This document shows positions 16,334-25,467 of a DNA stretch of 64,000 nucleotides, piece by piece. The translations under genes and the position numbers were made by a program. Below the pieces are notes generated by a model. That model was not told the DNA's origin. It ran no database searches and worked only from the letters and a program-made list of their open reading frames with translations. Every line of letters starts with the position of its first letter. Positions within the stretch are counted from its first letter, which is position 1. The stretch is from Sutcliffiella tianshenii (GTDB taxonomy: Bacteria; Bacillota; Bacilli; Bacillales; Bacillaceae_I), in assembly GCF_016908565.1 (NCBI RefSeq), contig NZ_JAFBED010000005.1:186001-250000 (forward strand), in the 5' to 3' direction.

Positions 16334-16420
16334 GTTTTGCCTTTATCTCCTCATAAAATTCCCAATAAAGTTCCCCATTCACAATTCAGCCATAAAATTG
16401 TGACAGACTTGTTAAAGAAG

Positions 16421-16480
16421 TATTTTAAATATATCTTTAAAATCAATTTCCATTATAATAAAGATGTATTCAAAATATAT
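16421..16480 (+). promoter_or_regulatory. hmp promoter with NsrR-like sites
   Basis: TATAAT at 16454-16459 has no good -35, typical of ResD-activated promoters. Two AT-rich imperfect palindromes flank it: TATTTTAAATATATCTT (16421-16437) and ATGTATTCAAAATATAT (16464-16480). Both resemble the NsrR site of nitric-oxide-responsive genes as I remember it. The assignment is by resemblance only. Confidence 0.45.
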
Positions 16481-16500
16481 GTTTAAAAGGAGATCTTATC

Positions 16501-17730
16501 ATGTTAAGCAAGAAAACAATTGAGATCGTCAAATCCACTGCCCCTGTTTTAGCTGATAAAGGAGTAGAAATCACTACTTACTTCTATAAGAAATTATTCG
16601 AAAATCATCCGGAATTATTAAATATCTTTAATCATGCCAATCAATCCAAAGGCCGCCAGCAAACGGCTTTGGCCAACACCGTCTATGCAGCTGCAACCTA
16701 CATCGATCAGCTGGAAGTCGTGCTTCCTGCAGTCAAACAGATTGCACATAAGCACCGAAGCCTTCAGGTAAAACCTGAGCACTATCCCATTGTCGGTGAG
16801 CATCTGCTGCTTGCAATAAAAGAAGTGCTCGGAGACGCTGCAACGGATGAAATCCTGCATGCATGGGGAGAAGCCTATGGCGTGATCGCTCAAGTATTCA
16901 TAGATGTGGAACAGGAAATGTATCAGCAAGCAGAAACTTCAAATGCAGGCTGGACCGATTTCAAAGAATTTGAAGTCGTAAGAAAAGAAGAGGAAAGCTC
17001 CGTCATAACTTCCTTCTACCTGAAGCCTGCTGACGGAAGCAAAGTATCTCTTCATAAGCCTGGTCAATATATCACCATCCGTGTGTCCATACCAGGTGAA
17101 AAATACTTATTGAACCGCCAGTACAGTCTATCTGATGCGCCAAATGAAGACTATTACCGAATCTCTGTTAAAAGAGAAGCGGAATTCACTCCTGAAGGCA
17201 AAGTCTCCAATTACTTGCATGATCAAGTGAATGCAGGAGATAAACTGGAGCTAACTGTTCCTGCAGGAGACTTCATCCTTGATTCTGGACGTGAACCAGT
17301 CTACCTCATCAGTGGCGGGGTAGGTATTACTCCTATGTTAAGTATGCTGAAGACTATCGCTCAAGAAGCTCCTGCCCGCCCTACGACCTTCTTGCATGCT
17401 TCAAAAAATGGAACGGTTCATGCGTTTTACGATGAAGTTAAAAATACTATGGAAACCCTTCAAAGAGGGGAAGCCATCTTCGTCTATGAAAATCCAACAG
17501 TGGAAGACCGCAGCAGACAAAAATTCCACTTCGACGGATATGTTACAGAAGAAATGATCAGAGAACTGCATGCAGAGCCAGAATCCAAATTCTATGTCTG
17601 CGGACCGGTTCCATTCATGCGTGCCATCCTGAATCACCTGGAGAACATCGGGGTTCCAGCGGAAAAAATCAACTATGAATTCTTCGGTCCTGCGATGGAT
17701 TTGAAACAGAAACAAAGTGTAGGGGCCTGA
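16501..17730 (+). CDS. hmp: Flavohaemoglobin, nitric oxide dioxygenase
   Basis: A 409-residue Hmp that oxidises nitric oxide to nitrate using O2, FAD and NAD(P)H in the cytoplasm. The N-terminal globin domain (1-140) has the proximal His region AHKHRSL. The FAD domain has RQYSLSD, and the NAD domain has SGGVGITPML and YVCGPVPFM, ending with EFFGP. AAAAGGAGAT sets the ATG. The last codons GTA GGG GCC TGA lie inside a copy of the GGGGCCTGACCC element, so the repeat supplies the stop codon and a short non-standard tail. Confidence 0.96.
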   Translation: MLSKKTIEIVKSTAPVLADKGVEITTYFYKKLFENHPELLNIFNHANQSKGRQQTALANTVYAAATYIDQLEVVLPAVKQIAHKHRSLQVKPEHYPIVGEHLLLAIKEVLGDAATDEILHAWGEAYGVIAQVFIDVEQEMYQQAETSNAGWTDFKEFEVVRKEEESSVITSFYLKPADGSKVSLHKPGQYITIRVSIPGEKYLLNRQYSLSDAPNEDYYRISVKREAEFTPEGKVSNYLHDQVNAGDKLELTVPAGDFILDSGREPVYLISGGVGITPMLSMLKTIAQEAPARPTTFLHASKNGTVHAFYDEVKNTMETLQRGEAIFVYENPTVEDRSRQKFHFDGYVTEEMIRELHAEPESKFYVCGPVPFMRAILNHLENIGVPAEKINYEFFGPAMDLKQKQSVGA

Positions 17731-17800
17731 CCCTCACTACATTAAAGCACTAAAAGGGGGCCTGACCCCCATCGCTTTAAAGCGGTGGGGGTCAGGCCCC
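17722..17800. repeat. GGGGCCTGACCCC palindromic element, one partial and one full copy
   Basis: A partial copy GGGGCCTGACCC (17722-17733) overlaps the hmp stop. A full copy at 17757-17800 is a 44-base near-perfect palindrome: GGGGCCTGACCCCCA pairs with TGGGGGTCAGGCCCC around a self-complementary CGCTTTAAAGCG. TTAATCTCG follows, so it could also end hmp transcription weakly. Confidence 0.8.
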
Positions 17801-17840
17801 TTAATCTCGTTCACTTCAACAAGCAGAACACGAAGCACAT

Positions 17841-17868
17841 AAAAAAACCTGCTCCAAAAAGGAACAGG
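17841..17868 (-). terminator. Terminator of the thiamin operon
   Basis: On the minus strand CCTGTTCC (17868-17861) pairs with GGAGCAGG (17855-17848), with one G-T pair, followed by seven Ts (17847-17841). It lies about 70 bases after thiE. Confidence 0.85.
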
Positions 17869-17935
17869 GTGGTTACAAACATGTAATAAAGTAAATGGTC
17901 CTATTATTATAGCATCATTTTCCGTTAATAGATAT

Positions 17936-18592
17936 TTATTTTTTTGTAATATGCAAAATTTTTTCGACCTCGTACAGCAATTCCCTGGCTGCAGCAGTGG
18001 GGCATTGGGCTTGGCTGATAGCCGAAATGACAGCAACCCCATCCGCACCGCTCTCTACTACAATCCCAGCTCTTTCCTTATCGATCCCACCGATCCCGAC
18101 AATCGGCAGTGTGATGCCCGCTGCACGGATATCTTTTATCACATCCGGCCCTTTCACCTCATGCAAGTCTGATTTGGTGTTCGTGAAATACATAGGACCT
18201 ACACCTAGATAATCGGCACCGAATTTCATTGCATCATGGGCCTCTTGTACATTATGGACGGAGACACCCAGAACTTTTCCCGCAAATCTTTTTCTTGTTT
18301 CAATGATTGATCCGTCATCCTGACCGATATGTACACCATCCGCCTCAAGAGTCAAGGCGAGTTCCACATCATCATTCACGATAAAAGGAACTCCGTATGA
18401 TCGGCAGCGGCTCATCATCTCGTGAGCGAGCTTTATTTTTCCCTGCCCTGATCTGGCCCCATTCCCCTTTTCTCGGAATTGAAAAAGAGTGATGCCCCCT
18501 TTTAAAGCGGACTCAAGCACAGGTAGAGGTTCACCACTTCCACAATTGGAGCTTCCCATCACCAAATATAGTTTCAGAAGTTCTTTATTCAA
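17936..18592 (-). CDS. thiE: Thiamin phosphate synthase
   Basis: A 218-residue TIM-barrel enzyme that joins hydroxymethylpyrimidine diphosphate and thiazole phosphate to thiamin phosphate. Signatures: LFQFREKGNG for the pyrophosphate site, PFIVNDDVELAL, DGVHIGQDD, DYLGVGPMYFTNTK and IVGIGGID. The start is a TTG at 18592 that overlaps the thiD stop (TTGA), with AGAAGGGTG upstream, so it is translationally coupled. It is the last gene of the eleven-gene operon. TenI, encoded upstream, is a related fold but lacks these signatures. Confidence 0.95.
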   Translation of the reverse strand: MNKELLKLYLVMGSSNCGSGEPLPVLESALKGGITLFQFREKGNGARSGQGKIKLAHEMMSRCRSYGVPFIVNDDVELALTLEADGVHIGQDDGSIIETRKRFAGKVLGVSVHNVQEAHDAMKFGADYLGVGPMYFTNTKSDLHEVKGPDVIKDIRAAGITLPIVGIGGIDKERAGIVVESGADGVAVISAISQAQCPTAAARELLYEVEKILHITKK

Positions 18593-19398
18593 GAATGAGC
18601 ACGCACCCTTCTATGCTGAAACGCCCAATGATTGGTCGGTCCATGGCCACTGCCGATCTGCAGGCTGTCTTCAATGGCAGCATGAATGTATTGCTTGCCA
18701 ATTTGTATGGCATCCAATACCGACTCTCCCTTTGCCAGTTGCGCAGTAATGGCTGCTGCAAAAGTACATCCCGTTCCATGCGTGTTTTTCGTGGCAATCC
18801 TGAAGCTCTTCATTTCAAGGAATCTATCCCCATCATAGATTAAATCGATGAGCTCGTTTCCATTTCCATGACCACCCTTGATTACCACAAAATCCGCTCC
18901 AAGCTTATGCAGGATCCTTGCCGCTTGCTGACGGTCCTTCATCGAACGGATCGGAATTTCCGTCAAAGCCTCCGCTTCAGGAATATTCGGGGTGATGACG
19001 GTCGCAAGTGGAATGAGGGATTCCCTCATGGAACGGACCGCATCCTCCTGCAGGAGCCTGCTCCCTCCTTTCGCGATCATCACAGGGTCCACTACGACAT
19101 TTCCCCATTGGAAACTTTTAATCTGCCCTGACACGGCTTCAATCAATTCACTGCTGAATAGCATCCCAGTCTTTAATGCGTCAGGCTTCAGATCCGCCTC
19201 GATCGATAAAAGCTGCTTTAGCACCATATCTAGAGGGATGGGATAGACAGCCTGGACTCCTAAGGTATTCTGCGCGGTGATGGCGGTGATCGCCGACATT
19301 CCATACACCTTCAATTCCTGAAAGGTCTTCAGGTCGGCTTGAATTCCTGCTCCTCCGCCGCTATCGGATCCGGCGATGGTCAATGCTTTTCCTACCAT
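18589..19398 (-). CDS. thiD: Hydroxymethylpyrimidine (phosphate) kinase
   Basis: A 269-residue ribokinase-fold enzyme that phosphorylates HMP and HMP phosphate. The start ALTIAGSDSGGGAGIQADLK binds the pyrimidine, and KNTHGTGCTFAAAI is the anion-hole and catalytic loop. The ATG at 19398 follows GGGGG by eight bases; a GTG nine bases upstream is less well placed. It supplies the diphosphate substrate for ThiE, encoded immediately downstream with overlap. Pyridoxal kinase activity is possible for this family, but the operon points to HMP. Confidence 0.94.
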   Translation of the reverse strand: MVGKALTIAGSDSGGGAGIQADLKTFQELKVYGMSAITAITAQNTLGVQAVYPIPLDMVLKQLLSIEADLKPDALKTGMLFSSELIEAVSGQIKSFQWGNVVVDPVMIAKGGSRLLQEDAVRSMRESLIPLATVITPNIPEAEALTEIPIRSMKDRQQAARILHKLGADFVVIKGGHGNGNELIDLIYDGDRFLEMKSFRIATKNTHGTGCTFAAAITAQLAKGESVLDAIQIGKQYIHAAIEDSLQIGSGHGPTNHWAFQHRRVRAHS

Positions 19399-19429
19399 GC
19401 TTTTCACCCCCGTACTTTTTTATGAAAAT

Positions 19430-20452
19430 CTATCCAAAATACCGATAATACAACGATTTGGCTGCTTGGACATCCTTTGTTCCGTGGATAAGCACCCTTC
19501 CATCCTTGAATGCCACAAGGCGATGTTTTTCTATTTCAAAGGACAGCAGATAAGGATTTCCCTCCACAGCCATCCCTCGTTCGACAAGCACTCTTTTCAG
19601 CTCCGCCAGATCCCTTCCACCCGTTATGGATGGACGGATCTGGACAGAATCGCGTCCGCAAAGGACCGCTGTTTTCGTTTGGTTTTCAAAGTCAAGGTTG
19701 GGATAAGTCCTCTTTTCTCCGCAGCTTTTGCAGCCTGCCTGTTTCATTTTTGAAACATCCATGGATACGTAATGATTTTTCCAGAGATCAAATGATACGA
19801 GCTTCCTTCGGCACGCTTCCGTATTGCCGGTAAGTAGCTTAAAGGCTTCGGCCACCTGATGCGCCACCACCATCCCCACAACGGGAGAGATGATACCGAC
19901 CGTGTCACACGTTGCCCCACCAAGTGGCACTGTGTTCAGCAGGCATTGAAGACAAGGTGTTTCTCCCGGCAGAACCGTAAATGAAAGGCCGTAGCTCCCT
20001 ACACATGCCCCGTAGATCCAGGGAATCCCATATTTTTGAGAGATATCATTCATGATCAGACGGATATCAAAATTATCGGTAGCGTCAAGGAGCAGGGAAA
20101 CTTGTTCGGTCTTCACGAAATTCTCCAGACTCTCAGCTGTGACATCGTCTACTAGCGCAACTATCTCTACTTCCGAATTGAGCTTTTCCAAACGTGCTTT
20201 AGCGGCAATCGCTTTTGGAAGCTTCTCCCTTGCATCTTCTTCGCTGTAAAGCTGCTGGCGCTGAAGATTGCTCCACTCGACATAATCACGGTCGATGATG
20301 GTCAGCCTGCCTACACCTGCACGGACAAGCGCCTCGGCATTCCCTGTTCCAAGTGCACCGGCACCGATCAGGAGGACATGCTTTAGCCCTAAAAGCTTTT
20401 GACCTTCTTCCCCGATCGGTGAAAATAGGGTCTGACGAGAATAGCGTTCCAT
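19430..20452 (-). CDS. thiF: ThiF adenylyltransferase for the sulfur carrier ThiS
   Basis: A 340-residue E1-like ThiF/MoeB enzyme that adenylates the C-terminal Gly of ThiS. The Rossmann loop reads GAGALGTGNAEALVRAG, followed by DRDYVEWSNLQRQ and DATDNFDIRL. Two Cys pairs, CLQC and CKSC, form the structural zinc site. The start touches the thiG stop by one base. The protein is longer than E. coli ThiF (about 250) and has an extra C-terminal 70-residue part, similar in length to B. subtilis ThiF (about 336). Confidence 0.93.
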   Translation of the reverse strand: MERYSRQTLFSPIGEEGQKLLGLKHVLLIGAGALGTGNAEALVRAGVGRLTIIDRDYVEWSNLQRQQLYSEEDAREKLPKAIAAKARLEKLNSEVEIVALVDDVTAESLENFVKTEQVSLLLDATDNFDIRLIMNDISQKYGIPWIYGACVGSYGLSFTVLPGETPCLQCLLNTVPLGGATCDTVGIISPVVGMVVAHQVAEAFKLLTGNTEACRRKLVSFDLWKNHYVSMDVSKMKQAGCKSCGEKRTYPNLDFENQTKTAVLCGRDSVQIRPSITGGRDLAELKRVLVERGMAVEGNPYLLSFEIEKHRLVAFKDGRVLIHGTKDVQAAKSLYYRYFG

Positions 20453-21219
20453 TATCCCACGCTCATTCCTTCGGTCGGGCTGCTTGCTGTAGCATACCGC
20501 TTTTTCTCCATCCTGCCTGCTTCATATCCAAGTCGTCCTGCTTCAATGGCAAGCTTCATGGCATATGCCATTTTCACAGGATCGTTCGCAGCAGAAACGG
20601 CGGTATTCAATAGCACCCCATCCGCACCTAATTCCATCGCCTTGGCTGCGTCTGCTGGGGAACCGATTCCTGCATCGACTATGACTGGCACCTTCGCCTG
20701 TTCGATGATGAAGCCAAGGTTCAACTCGTTGATGATTCCCTGTCCAGACCCGATCGGGGAAGCCCCTGGCATGATGGCATGTGCGCCAAGCTCCTCAAGC
20801 TTCCTGGCAAGGACGACATCATCGGACGTATATGGCAGGACAGTAAATCCCTCTTTCAACAATTCTTCTGTGGCCTTCAATGTTTCCACCGGATCTGGCA
20901 GCAATGTCTTCCAGCAGCCGATCACTTCGACCTTGATCATGTCACATAATCCGGATGCCTTTGCAAGTTTCGCGATCCGCACCGCCTCCTCTGCCGTTTT
21001 GGCACCGGCAGTGTTCGGCAGTAGTGTGTATTTCTCCAAATCCAACTTTTCCAGAAAATTCGGCTGTCCTGCTTCAAAAATATTCATTCTTCTTACTGCA
21101 AACGTCAGGATTTCCGATTCGGAAGCATCCACCGCCCTCTGTTGAATATCAAAATCCGGATACTTTCCTGTCCCAAGCAATAAACGGGAATTAAATGTGT
21201 AAGAACCAATTTTCAACAT
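20452..21219 (-). CDS. thiG: Thiazole synthase
   Basis: A 255-residue TIM barrel that condenses deoxyxylulose phosphate, dehydroglycine and ThiS thiocarboxylate to the thiazole phosphate. Visible blocks: [42 protein letters not shown] with the Schiff-base Lys, [33 protein letters not shown] and DGVLLNTAV. Length is normal. It begins two bases after the end of thiS, so synthesis of carrier and synthase is coupled. Confidence 0.96.
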   Translation of the reverse strand: MLKIGSYTFNSRLLLGTGKYPDFDIQQRAVDASESEILTFAVRRMNIFEAGQPNFLEKLDLEKYTLLPNTAGAKTAEEAVRIAKLAKASGLCDMIKVEVIGCWKTLLPDPVETLKATEELLKEGFTVLPYTSDDVVLARKLEELGAHAIMPGASPIGSGQGIINELNLGFIIEQAKVPVIVDAGIGSPADAAKAMELGADGVLLNTAVSAANDPVKMAYAMKLAIEAGRLGYEAGRMEKKRYATASSPTEGMSVG

Positions 21220-21220
21220 A

Positions 21221-21424
21221 TCATCCGCCTCCTACAAAATGTACTAATTCAAGCATGTCACCTTCTGCAACTGTTTCAGCTGCATGAAATTCTTTTTGCA
21301 AAATATCTTTGTTTTTTTCTACAATTACTACCTTTTGATCAAGTTGAAAATATAATAATAGTTCCGCAACAGTGGTCACTTCGTCAGGAATCTCCACTCT
21401 ATCTCCATTGATCCAAATTTTCAT
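21221..21424 (-). CDS. thiS: ThiS sulfur carrier protein
   Basis: A 67-residue ubiquitin-fold carrier ending VHFVGGG. The C-terminal Gly-Gly is adenylated by ThiF and thiocarboxylated to deliver sulfur to ThiG. The start [16 protein letters not shown] and the core [20 protein letters not shown] fit the family. Its place between thiO and thiG matches B. subtilis. Confidence 0.94.
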   Translation of the reverse strand: MKIWINGDRVEIPDEVTTVAELLLYFQLDQKVVIVEKNKDILQKEFHAAETVAEGDMLELVHFVGGG

Positions 21425-21433
21425 TTTTTCACC

Positions 21434-22555
21434 TCATTGCAGATTTTGTATTCTATCTAGTCCAAATGCATCCATATATTCAGGCAGCTTCGTTCCATTG
21501 ATCATGCTTGCGACCAATACACCCGTGATTGGCGAAAGCAATATTCCATTCCTGTAGTGCCCGGTGGCAATAAATAGATTGGTAATGGTTGGGTGCTTCC
21601 CTAAAAACGGTAGACCATCTCCGGTTTGCGGCCTGATTCCTGCCCATGTTCGTTCAAAGCTGGCATGCTCTATAGCAGGAAGAGTCCGAATCGCTTCCTT
21701 CATTAATGATGCCAAGCCCCCGATCGAAACATTTTCAGAGAAAGTATTTGGCACCATGGTAGCTCCCACCACCAGCCGGTTGCCGATTTTAGGTACGATA
21801 TAGCAGGAGTCTGTAAAAATAGTACTCTCCAAAACCGGTTTATCTGTCAGGACAGAGAAGCATTCCCCTTTGACCGGATAGGATGGGAGACTTAAACCAA
21901 GACCGGATAAGATCCTTTTGCTCCAGGCACCGGCTGTTACAACAATGGAATCCCCTGAATAGCATCCTTCACTTGTTTCCACTTTTACAATTGCCTGATT
22001 ATGTTCCTGCAACGAATACACTTCCACAAATTCTTTGATGTCTGCACCAAGCGTGATGGCAGCCTTGGCAAATGCATGTGTCAGCTTTTCCGGATTGACG
22101 TGGCCATCCTGTGGGATATCCATGGCGCCAAGCGTCCCCGGCCCCAATTCGGGCTCTCTCTTCAAAACCTCATCCCTGCTGATCCAGTCTGCATTTTCTC
22201 CAAGTTTTTGTTGAATTGCAATCGTCTCTATTACGGACAAAACTTCCTCTTCCTGATACGCAAGCTTCAGCATCCCTTTTTGTACCAGTTCAATATCTAT
22301 ACCGGTCAACTCTTTCAGTTCTGGTTGCAATTGGGGAAACATGCTTCTGCTTTCCTTTGCAAGTTCAAAAAGAGGCCCAGCCTCATTCACCTCCACCTGA
22401 GCACCGAGCATGCCTGCTGCGGCACTGGAAGCTTTGGATGCAATCCGTTCCTTTTCCAATAGTAGTACCTTTTTCCCGGATTTGCTTAATTGATAGGCGG
22501 ATGCACATCCATTTACGCCTCCACCTATGATAATGACGTCATAGCTTGCGCTCAT
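21434..22555 (-). CDS. thiO: Glycine oxidase
   Basis: A 373-residue FAD-dependent oxidase that converts glycine to the imine used by ThiG. The N-terminal dinucleotide fold is VIIIGGGVNGCASAYQLS, with LLLEKE at the second strand. Other blocks are SSAAAGMLGAQ, VVTAGAWS and RTWAGIRPQTGDGLPFLG with FIATGHYRNGI near the end, all typical of ThiO. It overlaps tenI by 17 bases. ThiO rather than ThiH implies oxygen-dependent thiazole synthesis. Confidence 0.94.
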   Translation of the reverse strand: MSASYDVIIIGGGVNGCASAYQLSKSGKKVLLLEKERIASKASSAAAGMLGAQVEVNEAGPLFELAKESRSMFPQLQPELKELTGIDIELVQKGMLKLAYQEEEVLSVIETIAIQQKLGENADWISRDEVLKREPELGPGTLGAMDIPQDGHVNPEKLTHAFAKAAITLGADIKEFVEVYSLQEHNQAIVKVETSEGCYSGDSIVVTAGAWSKRILSGLGLSLPSYPVKGECFSVLTDKPVLESTIFTDSCYIVPKIGNRLVVGATMVPNTFSENVSIGGLASLMKEAIRTLPAIEHASFERTWAGIRPQTGDGLPFLGKHPTITNLFIATGHYRNGILLSPITGVLVASMINGTKLPEYMDAFGLDRIQNLQ

Positions 22556-23159
22556 CAGATCCCGCCTTTCTTCGATTTGTTTGATAGAGCGTTGCAGCCT
22601 TCAACGGATCTTTTGCACTCATGATCCCCGACATGACAGCTATCCCTTTAACCCCAATATTTTTGAGTTCTGAAGTCTTCTCAGGTGTAATCCCGCCGAT
22701 TGCAATCACTGGGATGGACACGGCAGAGGCAATTGCCTTCAGTTCCTCCACTCCCCTCGGCTTCAGGTGTTCCTTTGACATTGTGCTATATACGTGTCCA
22801 TAGAGCAGGAAAGATGCTCCAGCTTGTTCTGCTTCTACGGCCTCCTGATAGGAATGGACAGATTTTCCGATTTGCAGATCGGGGAAAGACTTCCTTACCT
22901 CTGAAACTCCCAAACTGTGATATGCCAGCTGCACTCCTCCCACTCCTAGTGAATGGGCAACGTCCACCCTGTCATTGATGATGAGTTTTTTTGGGGGAAT
23001 TCCACCATCTATCAATCTTTCTACTATTTGATAGATCTCTTTTGCCGATCGATTTTTTTCCCTTACATGGATATGATCAGCCTGTGAATGAATCGAACAT
23101 AGAATGGATACAAGTTCATCAGCCGTTCTTTTACCATCTGTAATAACATGCAGCTTCAT
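22539..23159 (-). CDS. tenI: Thiazole tautomerase
   Basis: A 206-residue ThiE-like TIM barrel that aromatises the thiazole product of ThiG. It starts MKLHVITDGKRT, with HIHVREKN, LIINDRVDVAHSLG, VQLAYHSLG, FLLYGHVYSTMSK and VIAIGGITPE. His in VQLAYHS is in the region of the TenI catalytic His. The ATG at 23159 follows GGGAAAGGGTG; the frame is open for 44 more codons upstream, but these overlap ykoC and lack a ribosome site. ThiE residues for pyrophosphate binding are not all kept. Confidence 0.9.
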   Translation of the reverse strand: MKLHVITDGKRTADELVSILCSIHSQADHIHVREKNRSAKEIYQIVERLIDGGIPPKKLIINDRVDVAHSLGVGGVQLAYHSLGVSEVRKSFPDLQIGKSVHSYQEAVEAEQAGASFLLYGHVYSTMSKEHLKPRGVEELKAIASAVSIPVIAIGGITPEKTSELKNIGVKGIAVMSGIMSAKDPLKAATLYQTNRRKAGSDERKL

Positions 23160-23194
23160 TTTGAACACCCTTTCCCACGAATATTCAAGAAGAC

Positions 23195-23995
23195 CTATCT
23201 GTAACGAACATCTGTAATCGAGAAAAGCGGAAGGTAGTCGGCTGCTGCGAATCCTATCATGAACACACTTATAAATAGGGCGACAAACCATGCGTCTTTT
23301 GTTGAAAATCCCGTTTTATAATAATAGGTCCGCGTCTTCTGCCTGCTGAATCTTTTCGCCTCCATCGCGACCGCTACACGATGTGCCCTCCTGATGCTCT
23401 GGGATAAAAGGGGAATGCTAAAAAAATTCAGCTTTTTCACTAGCCCGCTCAATCCTCTTTCCTGCTTCACACCACGGACTAAAAGAGCATTTCTTAATGT
23501 AAGATATTCCTCCACCATGATTGGCAATAGCCTTACTCCAGCCATAAATCCATAGGCGAATCTTGGGGGAAGCTTACCTTGCTGCATCAAAGAATAGAAT
23601 AGCTGCACCGGTTTTGTCGTAAGCGCAAAAAGCATGCCGCAAAATGCAAATACCATCGAACGCAGGCCAAGATGCACGCCCCTGAATAAGCTTTCTTCTG
23701 TCACATGGATGAGTCCGAAACGCAACAGGGTCGTATCCCCTTTGCCAAACATGATCATTGCGAGTGAACTCGTCAGGAAGATAAACAAAAAAGGCAGGAG
23801 CAGCAGCATTTTTATTTTTACTGGGTACTTTATGGAAGCTAAAAAAACTAACAGGATTGACAGGGTCACATAAGTCATGACATCCACATCATGAATGAAC
23901 ATGATGCCGATAAATATCATCAGCATGATCAGAAGCTTGAGGCTTGGATTCACCCCATGGATCCATGATTCTTTTTTAGGTAATGCCAATTGCAT
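23195..23995 (-). CDS. ykoC: ECF transporter transmembrane protein for HMP or thiamin (YkoC)
   Basis: A 266-residue EcfT-type membrane protein. It has several hydrophobic helices and the conserved cytoplasmic segments RLLPIMVEEYLTLRNALLVRG and IRRAHRVAVAMEAKRF, the latter containing the Ala-Arg-type coupling motif that contacts the ATPases. The start overlaps the 3' end of ykoD by 20 bases. With YkoE as substrate-binding S component and YkoD as ATPase it forms an energy-coupling factor importer, in B. subtilis linked to hydroxymethylpyrimidine uptake. Confidence 0.9.
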   Translation of the reverse strand: MQLALPKKESWIHGVNPSLKLLIMLMIFIGIMFIHDVDVMTYVTLSILLVFLASIKYPVKIKMLLLLPFLFIFLTSSLAMIMFGKGDTTLLRFGLIHVTEESLFRGVHLGLRSMVFAFCGMLFALTTKPVQLFYSLMQQGKLPPRFAYGFMAGVRLLPIMVEEYLTLRNALLVRGVKQERGLSGLVKKLNFFSIPLLSQSIRRAHRVAVAMEAKRFSRQKTRTYYYKTGFSTKDAWFVALFISVFMIGFAAADYLPLFSITDVRYR

Positions 23996-25454
23996 GCTGT
24001 TCTCTCCTATTCCCGGCTTTACTGCAGAATTCTTTACCCAAGAACTCTTCTTTTACTTTCCCATCCTCTACCACCCACACCCTATCTGCAAAGTTCTCCG
24101 CAATACGAAGATCATGCGTGACCATGATGATGGCTACCCCAGCGTGTTTCATTTCCGACAGCCATTCCAGCATTCGAAAGGTATTTTTGCTGTCCTGTCC
24201 AAAAGTCGGTTCATCAAGCAAAAGGACATCCGGCTGTTTGATGACGGCAGAAGCTACACTGAGCCTTCGCTTTTGCCCCATTGAGAGCTGATAGGGATGC
24301 CGGGTTTTCAAGTGCTCCAGTTGAAACCTATGCAACAGCCCCTCTACCTGTCTCTCTATCTCCTCTTCCTTTCTTTTTTCCAAACGCAAGGCGTATGCGA
24401 TTTCCTCATAGACGCTAGAGGTGACAAATTGAAATTCGGGATTCTGAAAGACAAAGCCAATTCTTTCGAAAGGAATGCGCTGAACAGGCTCTCCATCAAA
24501 GGTATATGCACCCTTCGTTTTGATCAGCTGCATCAAAGACTCCAGCAACGTACTTTTTCCAGCCCCATTCTCTCCTACAATGGCAATCCACTCTCCGCTA
24601 TGAATAACTTTTTTTTCCACCTCGATTTTTTTCTCTTTTCCGCGATAACCAGTGAATTCATCTAAAGTTATAATTGGAATCTGATTACTGGATATCGAAA
24701 ACACTTCACAAGCTGGCTCTCTTTCTTCAAGATATTCCTCCCACACCCCCGGATACCAGATGCCATATTTCTTTAAAAGTGGAATCTGATTTTGTAAGAT
24801 GCTGGAGATTGGACCGTCAGCCACAATGCATCCTTCCTCATCCAGGACAACTATCCGCTCTACATAATCAAGGATGAGATCCACCTTATGCTCGACGATA
24901 ATCACCGTTTTTTCTTCGTCTATTCCCTTTATCGTCTCCCATACTTGGTGGGTACCTTCCGGATCCAGCATGGCTGTCGGCTCATCTAGAAACAATACTT
25001 CAGGCTCCATGGCAAGAACGGACGCAATCGCCAAGCGTTGCTTCATTCCTCCTGAAAGCTTCCCGATGCTTGTATGCATATCCTCAAGATCAAGGCCGAC
25101 CAGTTCAAGGAGCCGACAGATCCTCTCGGGCATTTCCTCTCTTTGAACCGCAAGATTCTCCAGGACAAACGCCAGCTCTTCATCGACGTACGGCATGCAG
25201 AATTGGGAATCTGGATCCTGGAAAACATAGCCCCAAGATATCGGGGTCACCGTTTCCTTGGCAAGCATCGGTACCTCCAGCACCCCGGGGATCAGACTAG
25301 ACATCACTTGAAGCAAGGTGGATTTGCCACTTCCTGAAGGCCCTAGGATCAAAACTTTTTCACCCTTTTTTACAGACAGGGTAAAGTCATGGAACAATTG
25401 CCTGCCCCCTGGATACTTCAACTGTAAATCTTCCAATAGGATGATTTGGTCCAT
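23976..25454 (-). CDS. ykoD: ECF transporter double ATPase (YkoD)
   Basis: A 492-residue fusion of two ABC ATPase domains. The first has Walker A GPSGSGKST, signature LSGGMKQR and Walker B FLDEPTAMLDPE. The second has GENGAGKST, LSMGQKRR and LLDEPTFGQD. This pairs the EcfA and EcfA' functions in one chain, as in YkoD and ThiZ-like proteins. AAGGAGG lies six bases before the ATG. It lies between ykoE and ykoC, so the importer is complete except for the HMP-binding protein YkoF, which is absent here. Confidence 0.93.
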   Translation of the reverse strand: MDQIILLEDLQLKYPGGRQLFHDFTLSVKKGEKVLILGPSGSGKSTLLQVMSSLIPGVLEVPMLAKETVTPISWGYVFQDPDSQFCMPYVDEELAFVLENLAVQREEMPERICRLLELVGLDLEDMHTSIGKLSGGMKQRLAIASVLAMEPEVLFLDEPTAMLDPEGTHQVWETIKGIDEEKTVIIVEHKVDLILDYVERIVVLDEEGCIVADGPISSILQNQIPLLKKYGIWYPGVWEEYLEEREPACEVFSISSNQIPIITLDEFTGYRGKEKKIEVEKKVIHSGEWIAIVGENGAGKSTLLESLMQLIKTKGAYTFDGEPVQRIPFERIGFVFQNPEFQFVTSSVYEEIAYALRLEKRKEEEIERQVEGLLHRFQLEHLKTRHPYQLSMGQKRRLSVASAVIKQPDVLLLDEPTFGQDSKNTFRMLEWLSEMKHAGVAIIMVTHDLRIAENFADRVWVVEDGKVKEEFLGKEFCSKAGNRREQHAIGIT

Positions 25455-25467
25455 GTTTACCTCCTTT

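Noticed and set aside
20546-21145. 199-codon plus-strand frame opposite thiG
   Set aside because: It is antisense to thiG, has low-complexity Ser/Ala composition typical of shadow frames, and has no ribosome site.
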